A DNA stretch of 63,662 bases, taken from Rhodospirillales bacterium (GTDB taxonomy: Bacteria > Pseudomonadota > Alphaproteobacteria > Dongiales > Dongiaceae). Shown here piece after piece: positions 29,150-41,275 of the stretch. Where the stretch lies: assembly GCA_009885795.1 (NCBI GenBank), contig VFKA01000032.1, forward strand, positions 1 to 63,662, given 5' to 3'. Under the pieces are notes generated by a model. The model was not told where the DNA came from. It was given only the letters and a program-made list of their open reading frames with translations, and did no database searches. Position numbers and translations under genes: made by a program. Numbering within the stretch: position 1 is the stretch's first letter; every line of letters starts with the position of its first letter.

Positions 29150-29220
29150 TTGGAATCGTCTCGGTTTGATATGACCTGGAAATCGGGTAGCCCGCTGACG
29201 AAGCCGCCTGTTCCTAGATC

Positions 29221-29667
29221 TTAGCCCTTGATCTCCTGGCCGCTCAGCGCGTTTAGCTCTTGACTCCTTTCAAGAGGAAACTCGGGGTGGCGGATCCAAT
29301 CGTCGGCAGTGTCGAACCACGGGATATGCTCCTTGAACCAGACATGCCCAGCCCAAATAGTCGTGACGGGCAAGGTGTTGGGCGCGTCGAACCCGCCCAA
29401 GCACAAACTCGTCTCATGGACCCGATGGAAGCCTATCGAGCTACCGCAAATCGGGCAGAAACTCCGTTCCACGTCCTTGGACGACCGGTATCGCGTTGGC
29501 TCCATGTCGAGCCACGTCACGGTTCCCGCTGGAAATCCAACGTGTGTCGAGACGGGGGCACCACTATGCCGTCGACATTTCTCACAGTGGCAATGGCAGA
29601 TCCACAAAGGCTCGGCATCGGCTCGAAAGCGAACCCGTCCGCACAAACACCCGCCGGTAAGAGCCAT
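29221..29667 (-). CDS. GFA/CENP-V domain zinc protein
   Basis: 148 residues from the ATG at 29667, preceded by GGGAG at a suitable distance; an upstream ATG at 29697 is the alternative. It has the Gfa-type zinc cysteines: Cys7 and Cys9 in GGCLCGRV, the cluster Cys24, 26, 28, 31 in ICHCHCEKC, and Cys71/Cys74 in FCPICGSSIGF. Members are often annotated as glutathione-dependent formaldehyde-activating or glutathione S-(hydroxymethyl) enzymes, but most have no proven activity. Its orientation is opposite to lolD and dnaE. It is the cargo between lolD-end copies 2 and 3. Confidence 0.88.
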   Translation of the reverse strand: MALTGGCLCGRVRFRADAEPLWICHCHCEKCRRHSGAPVSTHVGFPAGTVTWLDMEPTRYRSSKDVERSFCPICGSSIGFHRVHETSLCLGGFDAPNTLPVTTIWAGHVWFKEHIPWFDTADDWIRHPEFPLERSQELNALSGQEIKG

Positions 29668-29794
29668 CCTGGTCGCTCCCGATTTGTCGATCGACATCCT
29701 GATTACGGTACTCACGAATTGCAACTCGTTTCCGCCGGAACGAGGCGGCGTTCAGAAAAATCAGGCTGCCTTGGAACCCCTGGGGTGACTCATT

Positions 29795-30036
29795 GGCGGC
29801 GAGCAGCAGCGCGTCGCCATCGCCCGCTCGCTCGCCAACGAGCCGAAGCTTCTGCTGGCCGACGAGCCCACCGGCAACCTCGACCATCGCAATGCCGACG
29901 AGGTCTTCACCCTGCTTCAGCGCCTGGTGCGCGAGGGCGGCCTCGCCGCGCTCATCGCCACGCATAATCTCGACATCGCCCGGCGCATGGACAGGAGAAG
30001 CTCACCATCGACGAGGGCGTGGTAAAGTCGGGCTGA
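29795..30036 (+). pseudogene. extra copy of the lolD 3' end (copy 3, frameshifted)
   Basis: Starts at the [12 protein letters not shown] signature (LolD residue 147) and reads through Walker B, H-loop and IARRMDR, then carries two extra bases (GACAGGAGAAGC for GACCGGAAGC) that shift the frame before the KLTID..VV end. The nucleotide match still continues through the old stop to about 30057 (TTGG..TGTCTC..GTTTGA). In the last 100 bases it shares several variants with copy 2 that intact lolD lacks. It may be the original, now decayed, chromosomal end of lolD. Confidence 0.9.
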
Positions 30037-30146
30037 TTGGTCCTGTCTCTCGTTTGACTTGAAGCAAAAGTCCGGCCCGATAGACACCTCAACAAGACGC
30101 CGATACAATCCGGCCTTCTACTCAGTTCAATAAGTCGACATGCCAC

Positions 30147-31910
30147 ATGGCCGAAGAACGCACTCAACGCCGCCTTGCTGCGATCCTTGCCGCCGACGTG
30201 GTTGGGTCTAGCCGGCTGATGGAAGCCGACGAAACCGGCACGCTGGCCGCCCTGAAGGCGCGGCGCAAAAGCGTGCTGAACCCGTTGGTCAGCAAGCACC
30301 AGGGCCGGATATTCAAGACCACCGGGGACGGCGTGCTGGTGGAGTTCGGCAGCGCGGTCAACGCCGTGCAATGCGCCGTCGATCTCCAACAAGGCATGTC
30401 CGCCGCCAATAGCGGTCAACCCGAGGATCGCCACATCGTGCTCCGCATCGGCGTCAACCTCGGTGACGTGATCGCCGAAGGTGGCGACCTATACGGCGAC
30501 GGCGTCAACATCGCGGCGCGCCTCGAAGCTTTGGCCCATCCTGGCGGTATTTGCGTGTCTGGCAAGCTGCGCGACGAAATCGGCCGTAAACTCGATCTGG
30601 TTTTTGATGACCTCGGTGAAAAGTCGCTCAAGAACATTGCATCGCCGGTGCGCGTCTATGGGGTACGGCCGGGGAAGGAAGGGGCCATGGCTGGACCAGC
30701 TCTGACATTGCCCGACAAGCCGTCAATCGCGGTCCTTCCTTTCCAGAACATGAGCGGCGATCCCGAGCAGGAATATTTCGCCGATGGCGTCGTGGAGGAG
30801 ATCATCACCGCCTTGTCGCGGTTTCGTGGCCTGTTCGTAATCGCGCGCAATTCGAGCTTCACCTACAAGGGTCGCGCCGTGGACGTGAAGCAGGTCGGCC
30901 GCGAGCTCGGGGTGCGTTATGTGCTTGAAGGCAGCGTCCGCAAAGCCGGCAACAAAGTGCGCATTACGGGTCAGCTCATCGATGCTTCGACAAGCGCGCA
31001 CCTGTGGGCGGATCGTTTCGATGGGAACCTTGAGGACATATTCGACTTGCAGGACCAGATGACGACCAGTGTCGTGGGAGCAATCGCGCCGAAATTGGAG
31101 TTGGCCGAGATCGAAAGAATCAAACACAAACCTACCGACAGTCTGGACGCATACGATCATTACTTGCGTGGCATGTCATGCATTCGCTTATGGACCAGGG
31201 ACGGCATCGACACAGCGCTGTCGCACTTCTATAAGGCCATAGAGATCGATCCGAAGTTCGCCTCGCCATACGGGCTGGCCGCGCGTTGCTATTCGCAGCG
31301 CAAAGCCGGCGGTTGGGTCTTGGACGCTGCGTACGAAACCGCCGAAACCGCACGACTGGCTAGACGAGCCGTCGAACTCGGCAGCGACGACGCCTTGGCA
31401 TTGTGTACAGCCGGATTGGCCCTTGGTTACGTCGTTGGCGACCTTGATGAGGCAAATGAGCTCATCGACATGGCCATTGATCTCAATCCGAACTTGGCGT
31501 GGGCGTGGTACTTCAGTAGTTGGGTGAAGCTTTGGAGAGGCGAATCCGAATTGGCCATTGAGCGCGTTGAGCGTGCGATGCGCTTAAGCCCATACGATCT
31601 TCAAATGCCCGAAATGCAGGATGCCATGGCAATGGCGCTTTTCTGCACCGGCCGTTACGCGGAAGCGCGGCAATGGGCGATGAAATCCCTGCGAGGCTTT
31701 CCGGATTTCCTGCTCCCGCAATGCACGGCGGCGGCGAGTGCCGCGGCCATCGGCCGGCTGGATGAGGCCAAGGAACGCGTGGTTCGCTTGCTGCAATCCA
31801 ATCCTTCGTTGCGAATATCCGATCTCAAAGAAAAACTTCCCGAACTTCGCAAGCCGGAAGACTTCGCCATATTTGCCGACGGCCTGCGCAAGGCAGGGTT
31901 GCCGGAATAA
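30147..31910 (+). CDS. class III adenylate/guanylate cyclase with TolB-like and TPR regions
   Basis: 587 residues. The catalytic domain (about 8-170) has both metal aspartates, Asp17 in LAADVVGSS and Asp61 in FKTTGDGVLVEF, and the RIGVNLGDVI and VNIAARLE stretches of class III cyclases. Next comes a TolB-N-like segment (about 190-320: SIAVLPFQNMSGDPEQEYFADG, LEGSVRKAGNKVRITGQLIDA), then helical TPR-like repeats to the end. It makes a cyclic nucleotide; the regions after the cyclase probably sense or bind proteins. No membrane helix is apparent. Such fusions are abundant in Rhizobiales. It follows copy 3 of the lolD end and belongs to the inserted block before dnaE. Confidence 0.9.
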   Translation: MAEERTQRRLAAILAADVVGSSRLMEADETGTLAALKARRKSVLNPLVSKHQGRIFKTTGDGVLVEFGSAVNAVQCAVDLQQGMSAANSGQPEDRHIVLRIGVNLGDVIAEGGDLYGDGVNIAARLEALAHPGGICVSGKLRDEIGRKLDLVFDDLGEKSLKNIASPVRVYGVRPGKEGAMAGPALTLPDKPSIAVLPFQNMSGDPEQEYFADGVVEEIITALSRFRGLFVIARNSSFTYKGRAVDVKQVGRELGVRYVLEGSVRKAGNKVRITGQLIDASTSAHLWADRFDGNLEDIFDLQDQMTTSVVGAIAPKLELAEIERIKHKPTDSLDAYDHYLRGMSCIRLWTRDGIDTALSHFYKAIEIDPKFASPYGLAARCYSQRKAGGWVLDAAYETAETARLARRAVELGSDDALALCTAGLALGYVVGDLDEANELIDMAIDLNPNLAWAWYFSSWVKLWRGESELAIERVERAMRLSPYDLQMPEMQDAMAMALFCTGRYAEARQWAMKSLRGFPDFLLPQCTAAASAAAIGRLDEAKERVVRLLQSNPSLRISDLKEKLPELRKPEDFAIFADGLRKAGLPE

Positions 31911-31930
31911 GCCACCGCTGATCGGTGGCT
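31910..31930 (+). terminator. hairpin after the cyclase gene
   Basis: AGCCACCG-CTGAT-CGGTGGCT: a perfect 8 bp stem beginning at the last base of the stop codon, with no T-run after it. Possible factor-assisted terminator separating the inserted block from dnaE. Confidence 0.4.
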
Positions 31931-32035
31931 GGGAATTGCCGAGGTTGGCACCAAGCTGCGCTTCCCGCACTGCGACGCCTCCGATTGAATTCAGAGGTAG
32001 CCTAACCAGCCGGACTCGTGGAATGCTCCGGCGCC

Positions 32036-35512
<3,477 letters not shown>

Positions 35513-35586
35513 GGGGAGCGGTTGGATTGTTTACAGTGGGCCGATCCGTCGGTTGGTGTCGGCTGAAAACTCAGGGAGGAAGCACG

Positions 35587-36183
35587 ATGACTATTTCCAG
35601 TGTTGCCCGTCTTGGTGTCGCGGTCGCGATTGCGTTGATCGGCATGGGCTCGGGGATTGGCGCCGCGAAGGCCGATGACGCGCTGAACGCCCAGCTCGAC
35701 TCGATGCGGCAGGCGTTTGCCAAGTACGAAGATCCCTATGTCGCCGTCCGCGATCTCTATCTGTCGACGGTGGGCTGCGTCCACTACGACGGTTCGAAGA
35801 TGGAAGGGCATATGGATTATCCGAAAGGGGCCATGGGCGTTCACTTTGTCAACCTCACCGTGCAAGGGCCGCCCGATCCGATGAAGCCCAATGTGCTGAT
35901 CTATGAGCCGGACGGCGGAAAGCTCCGGCTGGTTGCGGTCGAATGGCTGGTGCCCCTGGTTGCCGGCCAGGAGCGCCCAAGTCTCTTCGGCCAGCCCTTC
36001 CAGGGCCCGATGGAAGGCCACGAACCGCTCATACCCCAAGGGTTTGTCCACTACGATCTCCATGCGTGGCTATTCAAGGACAACCCTCTGGGAATGTTCA
36101 GTCCTACCAATCCCGATGTGACCTGCGACGGCGGAGACTTTTCCTTGTTGGAAATGCCGACCAAGCTGGTGGCGGAGCCCTGA
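35587..36183 (+). CDS. exported hypothetical protein, 198 aa
   Basis: Excellent ribosome-binding site (AGGGAGGAAGC) before the ATG at 35587. A signal peptide (residues 1-29, ending AAKA) precedes DDALNAQLDSMRQAF. The mature part has YEDPYVAVRDLYLSTVGCVHYDG, GAMGVHFVN, KPNVLIYEPDGGKLRLVAVEWLVP and GFVHYDLHAWLFKDNPLGMF. I recall similar exported proteins of unknown function in soil alphaproteobacteria but no family name. The His and Trp richness could mean metal or small-ligand binding (weak inference). It lies alone between dnaE and rpsB. Confidence 0.78.
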   Translation: MTISSVARLGVAVAIALIGMGSGIGAAKADDALNAQLDSMRQAFAKYEDPYVAVRDLYLSTVGCVHYDGSKMEGHMDYPKGAMGVHFVNLTVQGPPDPMKPNVLIYEPDGGKLRLVAVEWLVPLVAGQERPSLFGQPFQGPMEGHEPLIPQGFVHYDLHAWLFKDNPLGMFSPTNPDVTCDGGDFSLLEMPTKLVAEP

Positions 36184-36216
36184 CACTGGAAACGCGCCGT
36201 TTCGTTCTGAAATCCC

Positions 36217-36245
36217 TTGCCATAACCGCCCCAAACCGCTATCCA
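36217..36245 (+). promoter_or_regulatory. candidate promoter of rpsB-tsf
   Basis: TTGCCA (36217-36222), 17 bases, TATCCA (36240-36245), in the 215-base gap before rpsB. Leaves a leader of about 145 bases, long enough for the autoregulation by S2 known in other bacteria, though no structure is evident to me. Confidence 0.4.
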
Positions 36246-36398
36246 GGCGCACTTAACTAATCCACACGCGGGCTTCGCGGTCGGCCGGGGAGACATCCCG
36301 CCTTCCGTTCCGGTGCCAGGGAATCCCGGGCCGTTTCGCCCCGGAATCCCCGGTTCCCCGTCCGCGGCGGTGCAACCGGAAAAGGATGATCACGGGCC

Positions 36399-37208
36399 AT
36401 GGCTCTGCCAACGTTCACCATGCGTCAGCTCTTGGAAGCCGGCGCGCATTTCGGCCATCACACGCGGCGCTGGAACCCCAAGATGGCGCCCTATCTCTTC
36501 GGCGTGCGCAATGGCGTCCACATCATCGACCTCGGCCAGACGGTGCCGGCGCTGCACGGCGCGCTCGAGGCCATTCGCGCCATCGTCGCCGGCGGCGGGC
36601 GGGTTCTCTTCGTTGGCACCAAGCGCCAGGCGAGCGAGAAGATCGCCGAATCCGCCAAGCGCTGCGGCCAGCATTTCGTCAACCATCGCTGGCTCGGCGG
36701 CATGCTCACCAACTGGAAGACGATCTCACATTCGATCAAGAAGCTGCGCGAACTGGATGACCGCTTGGCCGGCGACCAGGGCGGCTTCACGAAGAAGGAA
36801 TTGCTGCAATTGAACCGCCACCGCGACAAGCTCGATCGCGCGCTTGGCGGCATCAAGGAAATGGGCGGGCAGCCGGATCTTCTCTTCGTCATCGACACCA
36901 ACAAGGAAGCCATCGCCATCACCGAGGCGGCGGTGCTCGGCATCCCCGTCGTCGGCGTGGTCGACAGCAATTCCGATCCGAGCCGGATCACCTACCCGGT
37001 CCCGGGCAACGACGACGCGGTCCGCGCCATCGCGCTCTATTGCGATCTGGTCACGGCGGCGGTGCTCGATGGCTTGCAGGTGGAGGCGACCAAGGCCGGC
37101 CGCGACGTGGGCGAGGCGGAGGAGGTGCCGGTCGAGGTGCCGCCGGAAGCCGCGCCCGCCGAGACCCTCTCCGAAATGCCCGCTGGCGCCGATCGGCCCA
37201 TAGCCTAA
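36399..37208 (+). CDS. rpsB: 30S ribosomal protein S2
   Basis: Ribosomal protein of the small-subunit body. 269 residues, slightly long owing to an acidic Pro/Ala-rich tail ([16 protein letters not shown]). Signatures: [19 protein letters not shown] near the N terminus and [20 protein letters not shown]. The order rpsB-tsf-pyrH-frr follows. Confidence 0.97.
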   Translation: MALPTFTMRQLLEAGAHFGHHTRRWNPKMAPYLFGVRNGVHIIDLGQTVPALHGALEAIRAIVAGGGRVLFVGTKRQASEKIAESAKRCGQHFVNHRWLGGMLTNWKTISHSIKKLRELDDRLAGDQGGFTKKELLQLNRHRDKLDRALGGIKEMGGQPDLLFVIDTNKEAIAITEAAVLGIPVVGVVDSNSDPSRITYPVPGNDDAVRAIALYCDLVTAAVLDGLQVEATKAGRDVGEAEEVPVEVPPEAAPAETLSEMPAGADRPIA

Positions 37209-37230
37209 CCAGCGGACGGGAGTGACAAGC

Positions 37231-38154
37231 ATGGCCGAAATCACCGCGGCGTTGGTGAAGGAACTGCGCGAGAAATCGGGCGCCGGCATGATGGATTGCA
37301 AGAAGGCGCTGGCCGAGTCCGCGGGCGATCTCGAATCCGCGGTCGATTGGCTGCGCAAGAAGGGGCTCGCGACGGCGGCGAAGAAGGCCGGGCGCGTCGC
37401 CGCCGAAGGCCTCGTCGGCATGGCGGTGGACGGTGCCCGCGGCGCGCTCGTCGAGGTGAATGCCGAGACCGATTTCATTGCCCGCAACGAGAGTTTCCAA
37501 GGTTTTGTGCGCGACGTCGCGAGGCTGGCGCTCGACGGCCCGACGCTCGACGATCTGTCGAAGCGGCCCTATCCCGGCGGCACGACGACGGTCGCCGAAA
37601 AATTGACGCAATTGGTGGCGACGATCGGCGAGAACATGAGCCTGCGGCGCCTGGTCCGGCTGGAAGCCAAGGCGGGCGTCGTCGCCGGCTATGTCCACAA
37701 CGCGGCCGCTGCGGGCATGGGCCGGATCGGTGTTCTCGTGGCGCTGGAGTCGACGGGAAATGCGGACAAACTCGCGTCATTGGCAAAGCAACTGGCGATG
37801 CATGTCGCGGCGGCGCAGCCCGAGGCCGTGGCCGTGGCCGATCTCGATCCGGCGCTGGTCGAGCGCGAGCGCGCCGTGCTGGCCGAACAGGCGCGCGCCT
37901 CGGGCAAGGCCGAGGATATCATCGGCAAGATGGTCGAGGGGCGCTTGCGCAAATATTACGAGGACGTGATTCTGCTCGAACAGACCTTCGTTATCGACGG
38001 CGAGACCCGGGTCAAGGCCGCCATCGAGGCCGTGGCCAAGGATGTCGGCGCCCCGATCGAGGTCGCCGGCTTTGCCCGCATGGTGCTGGGCGAAGGGATC
38101 GAGCGCGAGCAAAAGGATTTCGCGGCCGAGGTGGCGGCGCAGCTTCGCGCTTAG
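37231..38154 (+). CDS. tsf: elongation factor Ts
   Basis: Nucleotide exchange factor for EF-Tu. 307 residues from the ATG at 37231, preceded by ACGGGAG; an in-frame GTG at 37222 is too close to that site. N-terminal UBA-like domain ([16 protein letters not shown]) and the catalytic Thr-Asp-Phe at 80-82 in [13 protein letters not shown]. 22 bases after rpsB. Confidence 0.97.
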   Translation: MAEITAALVKELREKSGAGMMDCKKALAESAGDLESAVDWLRKKGLATAAKKAGRVAAEGLVGMAVDGARGALVEVNAETDFIARNESFQGFVRDVARLALDGPTLDDLSKRPYPGGTTTVAEKLTQLVATIGENMSLRRLVRLEAKAGVVAGYVHNAAAAGMGRIGVLVALESTGNADKLASLAKQLAMHVAAAQPEAVAVADLDPALVERERAVLAEQARASGKAEDIIGKMVEGRLRKYYEDVILLEQTFVIDGETRVKAAIEAVAKDVGAPIEVAGFARMVLGEGIEREQKDFAAEVAAQLRA

Positions 38155-38163
38155 CGCGCGGCC

Positions 38164-38198
38164 CTCCTCATCCCGAGCCTGTCGAGGGACGAAGGATA
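38164..38198. repeat. single family C half-element between tsf and pyrH
   Basis: CTCCTCATCCCGAGCCTGTC-gagggacgaaggat resembles the first half of the repeat at 14310-14370 in opposite orientation. Short and diverged. Confidence 0.4.
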
Positions 38199-38268
38199 GA
38201 GGCCCGACTCGCGGCCTCGTGTATGATGCCGGCGCCGCGATCTCCGGCGCAAGCGCCAGGTGACGACG

Positions 38269-39039
38269 ATGCCTGAACCCACTTTCGCGAAGGTTGCCCC
38301 GAAACCGGATCCAACCGCCGGGGCCCTGCTGTACCGCCGGGTCTTGCTCAAGATTTCCGGCGAGGCGCTCATGGGATCGGGCGAGTACGGGCTCGACCCC
38401 GCGACCGTCAACCGGCTGGCGCGGGAAGTGAAGGCGGTCCACGAGCTCGGCGTGGAGATCTGCCTGGTCAGCGGCGGCGGCAACATCTTCCGCGGCAACG
38501 CCGCCGCCGAATTCGGCATGCAGCGCGCGTCGGCCGATTACATGGGCATGCTGGCGACGATCATCAATGCGCTTGCCTTGCAAAGTGCCTTGGAACGAAT
38601 CGGCGTCCGGACGCGCGTGCAATCGGCCATCCCGATGCAGACGGTGTGCGAGCCCTATATCCGCCGGCGGGCGCAGCGGCACATGGAAAAGGGCCGCGTG
38701 GTGATCTTCGCCGCCGGCACCGGCAATCCTTTTTTCACGACCGACACGGCGGCCGCGCTCCGCGCCTCGGAAATGGGCTGCGACGCCCTTCTGAAGGGCA
38801 CCAAGGTGGATGGCGTCTACGACTCCGATCCGGTCACGAACCGCCAGGCAAAGCGGTACGATCGCCTGACATATCTCGACGTTCTGTCGCGCGATCTCAA
38901 GGTGATGGACGCCGCGGCCATTTCGCTCGCGCGCGAGAATCAAATCCCCATCATCGTGTTTTCGGTCTATGCCGAGGGCGCCTTCGCCGAGGTCGTCAAG
39001 GGGGCAGGGGTCCATACCATCATTTCCGACAGGAGCTGA
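38269..39039 (+). CDS. pyrH: UMP kinase
   Basis: Phosphorylates UMP to UDP. 256 residues from the ATG at 38269; AGGTGA six bases upstream makes this a better start than the GTG at 38260, which overlaps that site. Signature [41 protein letters not shown] and [15 protein letters not shown]. The roughly 20 residues before [10 protein letters not shown] are an extension common in alphaproteobacteria. Confidence 0.96.
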   Translation: MPEPTFAKVAPKPDPTAGALLYRRVLLKISGEALMGSGEYGLDPATVNRLAREVKAVHELGVEICLVSGGGNIFRGNAAAEFGMQRASADYMGMLATIINALALQSALERIGVRTRVQSAIPMQTVCEPYIRRRAQRHMEKGRVVIFAAGTGNPFFTTDTAAALRASEMGCDALLKGTKVDGVYDSDPVTNRQAKRYDRLTYLDVLSRDLKVMDAAAISLARENQIPIIVFSVYAEGAFAEVVKGAGVHTIISDRS

Positions 39040-39042
39040 CCC

Positions 39043-39600
39043 GTGGTTGAATTTCAGATCGCCGATGTCAATCGCCGCATGGACGGTGCCCTCGAAGCGC
39101 TGCGCCGGGAATTCACCGGCCTGCGCACGGGCCGCGCCTCGACGCATCTGCTCGATACCATCGTGGTCAAGGCCTATGGCAGCGACATGCCGCTCATTCA
39201 GGTGGCGACCGTGAGCGCGCCCGAGCCTCGCCTCATCACCGTGCAGGTCTGGGACCGCTCGCTCGTCGGCGCGGTGGAGAAATCCATCCGCGACAGCGGG
39301 CTCGGCCTCAACCCGAACAGCGACGGCCAGCTGGTGCGGCTCCCGATCCCGGAACTGAGCCAGGAGCGCCGCGCCGAAATCTCCAAGATCGCGCACAAAT
39401 TCACCGAACAGGCCCGCATCGCCGTGCGCAACGTGCGCCGCGACGGCATGGAACACCTGAAGCGCCTGGAGAAGGACGGCAAGATGTCCGAGGACGAGCA
39501 TCGCCAGAAATCGGACGAGGTGCAGAAGCTGACCGACCTGCACATCAAGAAGGTGGACGATCTGCTGGCGCAAAAGGAAAAGGAGATCATGCAAGTCTGA
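39043..39600 (+). CDS. frr: ribosome recycling factor
   Basis: Splits post-termination ribosomes together with EF-G. 185 residues, GTG start three bases after pyrH. Recognised by [12 protein letters not shown], the [15 protein letters not shown] stretch and [18 protein letters not shown]. It overlaps the uppS start by one base (TGATG). Confidence 0.97.
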   Translation: MVEFQIADVNRRMDGALEALRREFTGLRTGRASTHLLDTIVVKAYGSDMPLIQVATVSAPEPRLITVQVWDRSLVGAVEKSIRDSGLGLNPNSDGQLVRLPIPELSQERRAEISKIAHKFTEQARIAVRNVRRDGMEHLKRLEKDGKMSEDEHRQKSDEVQKLTDLHIKKVDDLLAQKEKEIMQV

Positions 39601-40337
39601 TGTCGGTGGAAGTGCTTCGACATGCCGGCCCGGCGCCTGCTCCGCCGCGCCATGTCGCCATCATCATGGACGGCAACGGCCGGTGGGCAAAGGCCCGCGG
39701 GCTGCCCCGCGTCGCCGGCCATCGGCGCGGCGCCGAGGCGGTACGGCGCACGGTCGAAGGCGCGGTCGATCTCGGTATCTCGTATCTGACGCTCTACGGC
39801 TTCTCGTCCGAGAATTGGAAGCGGCCCCCGGCGGAGATCGACGATCTCAAGTCGCTGCTGCGGATCTATCTGCGCAAGGAGATCGGATACCTCGACCGCA
39901 ACGGCGTGCGATTGAGGATCATCGGCGATCAGTCGCGCTTCGGCGACGACATCGTCCGCCTCATCGAGGACAGCGAACGGCTCACCGAGCGCAACTCGCG
40001 CCTCACCCTGACGGTGGCGCTCGGTTATGGCGGCCGGGCCGAGATCGTCCAGGCTGCCCGGCGCGCCCTGGAGGCAGTTGCCGCCGGGCGCCTCGACGCC
40101 GGCGACATCGACGAGCGGTCGTTCGCGCGCTTCCTGCTGACCGACGGACTACCGGACCCGGACCTGGTCATCCGCACCAGCGGGGAAAAGCGCGTGAGCA
40201 ACTTCCTTTTGTGGCAATCGGCCTATGCGGAGTTGGTGTTTCTCGATCGGCTTTGGCCTGAATTCACCAAGGACGATCTCGAAGGCGCCATCGCCGAGTT
40301 TCATCGCCGCGACCGGCGCTACGGTGCCGCCGAATAG
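39600..40337 (+). CDS. uppS: undecaprenyl diphosphate synthase (isoprenyl transferase)
   Basis: cis-prenyltransferase making the C55 lipid carrier for peptidoglycan and other envelope polymers. 245 residues. Catalytic Asp24 in IIMDGNGRWAK, then GHRRGAEAVRR, TLYGFSSENWKRP and the C-terminal DLVIRTSGEKRVSNFLLWQSAYAE segment, with the Arg and Ser that bind IPP. The end overlaps the putative GTG start of cdsA. Confidence 0.97.
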   Translation: MSVEVLRHAGPAPAPPRHVAIIMDGNGRWAKARGLPRVAGHRRGAEAVRRTVEGAVDLGISYLTLYGFSSENWKRPPAEIDDLKSLLRIYLRKEIGYLDRNGVRLRIIGDQSRFGDDIVRLIEDSERLTERNSRLTLTVALGYGGRAEIVQAARRALEAVAAGRLDAGDIDERSFARFLLTDGLPDPDLVIRTSGEKRVSNFLLWQSAYAELVFLDRLWPEFTKDDLEGAIAEFHRRDRRYGAAE

Positions 40338-41115
40338 CGCCCGCGCGCTTGTTGTGCGCGTGGCCTCATCCGTCGTTCTCATCGCGGTCGCGCTCGGCGC
40401 CACGGTCGCGGGCGGCGCGCCCTACGCCATCCTCATCGTCCTCTTCGGCATGGCGATGGCTTACGAATGGTCGATCATCTGCAACGAAGGCCGGTTGGGG
40501 CCATCCGGCTTCGCGGCGGTCGCCGCCACCCTGGCCGCCATGGTGCTTGGTGCCCTCGGGTGGTTGGTGATCGGCCTGATCGTGGGAGCGATCGGGGCCG
40601 TGGCTATTGCGGCGGTATGGCGAAGGCCGTGGCCGGCGCTCGGTGTTTTCTATGCAACGCTGCCTTGCCTATCCCTGCTGTGGCTGCGCGCGGAACCCGA
40701 GGGTCTCGTCACTGTTCTATGGGTGTTCGCCCTGGTTTGGGTGGCCGACACCTTCGCCTATGGGTTCGGGCGCGTGCTAGGCGGTCCACGCCTGGCGCCC
40801 AGGGTGAGCCCCAAGAAGACCTGGGCGGGGCTTGGCGGAGCGATTTCCGGGGCTACCGCCGCCGGCGCGGCTTTTTGGGCGCTCGAATTGGCCCCGGGCG
40901 GCTGGGAGGTGATCGCGCTTGGTGGCGGCCTGGCGGTGGTCGAGCAGGCCGGCGACCTCCTGGAATCGGCCTATAAACGGCGCTTTGGCGTCAAGGACAG
41001 CAGCAATCTGATCCCGGGGCATGGCGGGGTTCTCGATCGGGTCGATGGCTTGGTGGCGGTCGTACTCGTGGTTGCCGTCATGCGCCTGGCCGGCCTGGAC
41101 TCCTTCATGCCGTGA
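40324..41115 (+). CDS. cdsA: phosphatidate cytidylyltransferase
   Basis: Makes CDP-diacylglycerol, the precursor of all phospholipids, in the inner membrane. The GTG at 40324 gives 263 residues and a 14-base overlap with uppS; a GTG at 40354 is an alternative. About seven membrane segments and the family signature near the end, GVKDSSNLIPGHGGVLDRVDG, preceded by SPKKTWAGLGGA. The gene after it in most relatives, dxr, is missing: 160 bases of spacer lead to rseP. Confidence 0.94.
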   Translation: MPPNSARALVVRVASSVVLIAVALGATVAGGAPYAILIVLFGMAMAYEWSIICNEGRLGPSGFAAVAATLAAMVLGALGWLVIGLIVGAIGAVAIAAVWRRPWPALGVFYATLPCLSLLWLRAEPEGLVTVLWVFALVWVADTFAYGFGRVLGGPRLAPRVSPKKTWAGLGGAISGATAAGAAFWALELAPGGWEVIALGGGLAVVEQAGDLLESAYKRRFGVKDSSNLIPGHGGVLDRVDGLVAVVLVVAVMRLAGLDSFMP

Positions 41116-41275
41116 AGATTTCAAGAACGCGGACTGGACCGGCGCCAAAGCGCCAGATACACTGCAATTTCAAAAGCTAGGGCGGTTACCCGGGGTCCAT
41201 GCCGGGTGGTTGCCGGAACGGGGTGGCGGGTTCCGCCTCGGGCTTGTTTGAGATTGCCGGGCAGAGGACGTTCCA

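Noticed and set aside
28173-32035. Insertion sequence as the cause of the lolD-dnaE insertions
   Set aside because: No transposase gene, terminal inverted repeats or short target duplications are visible; the shared boundary is the lolD 3' end itself.
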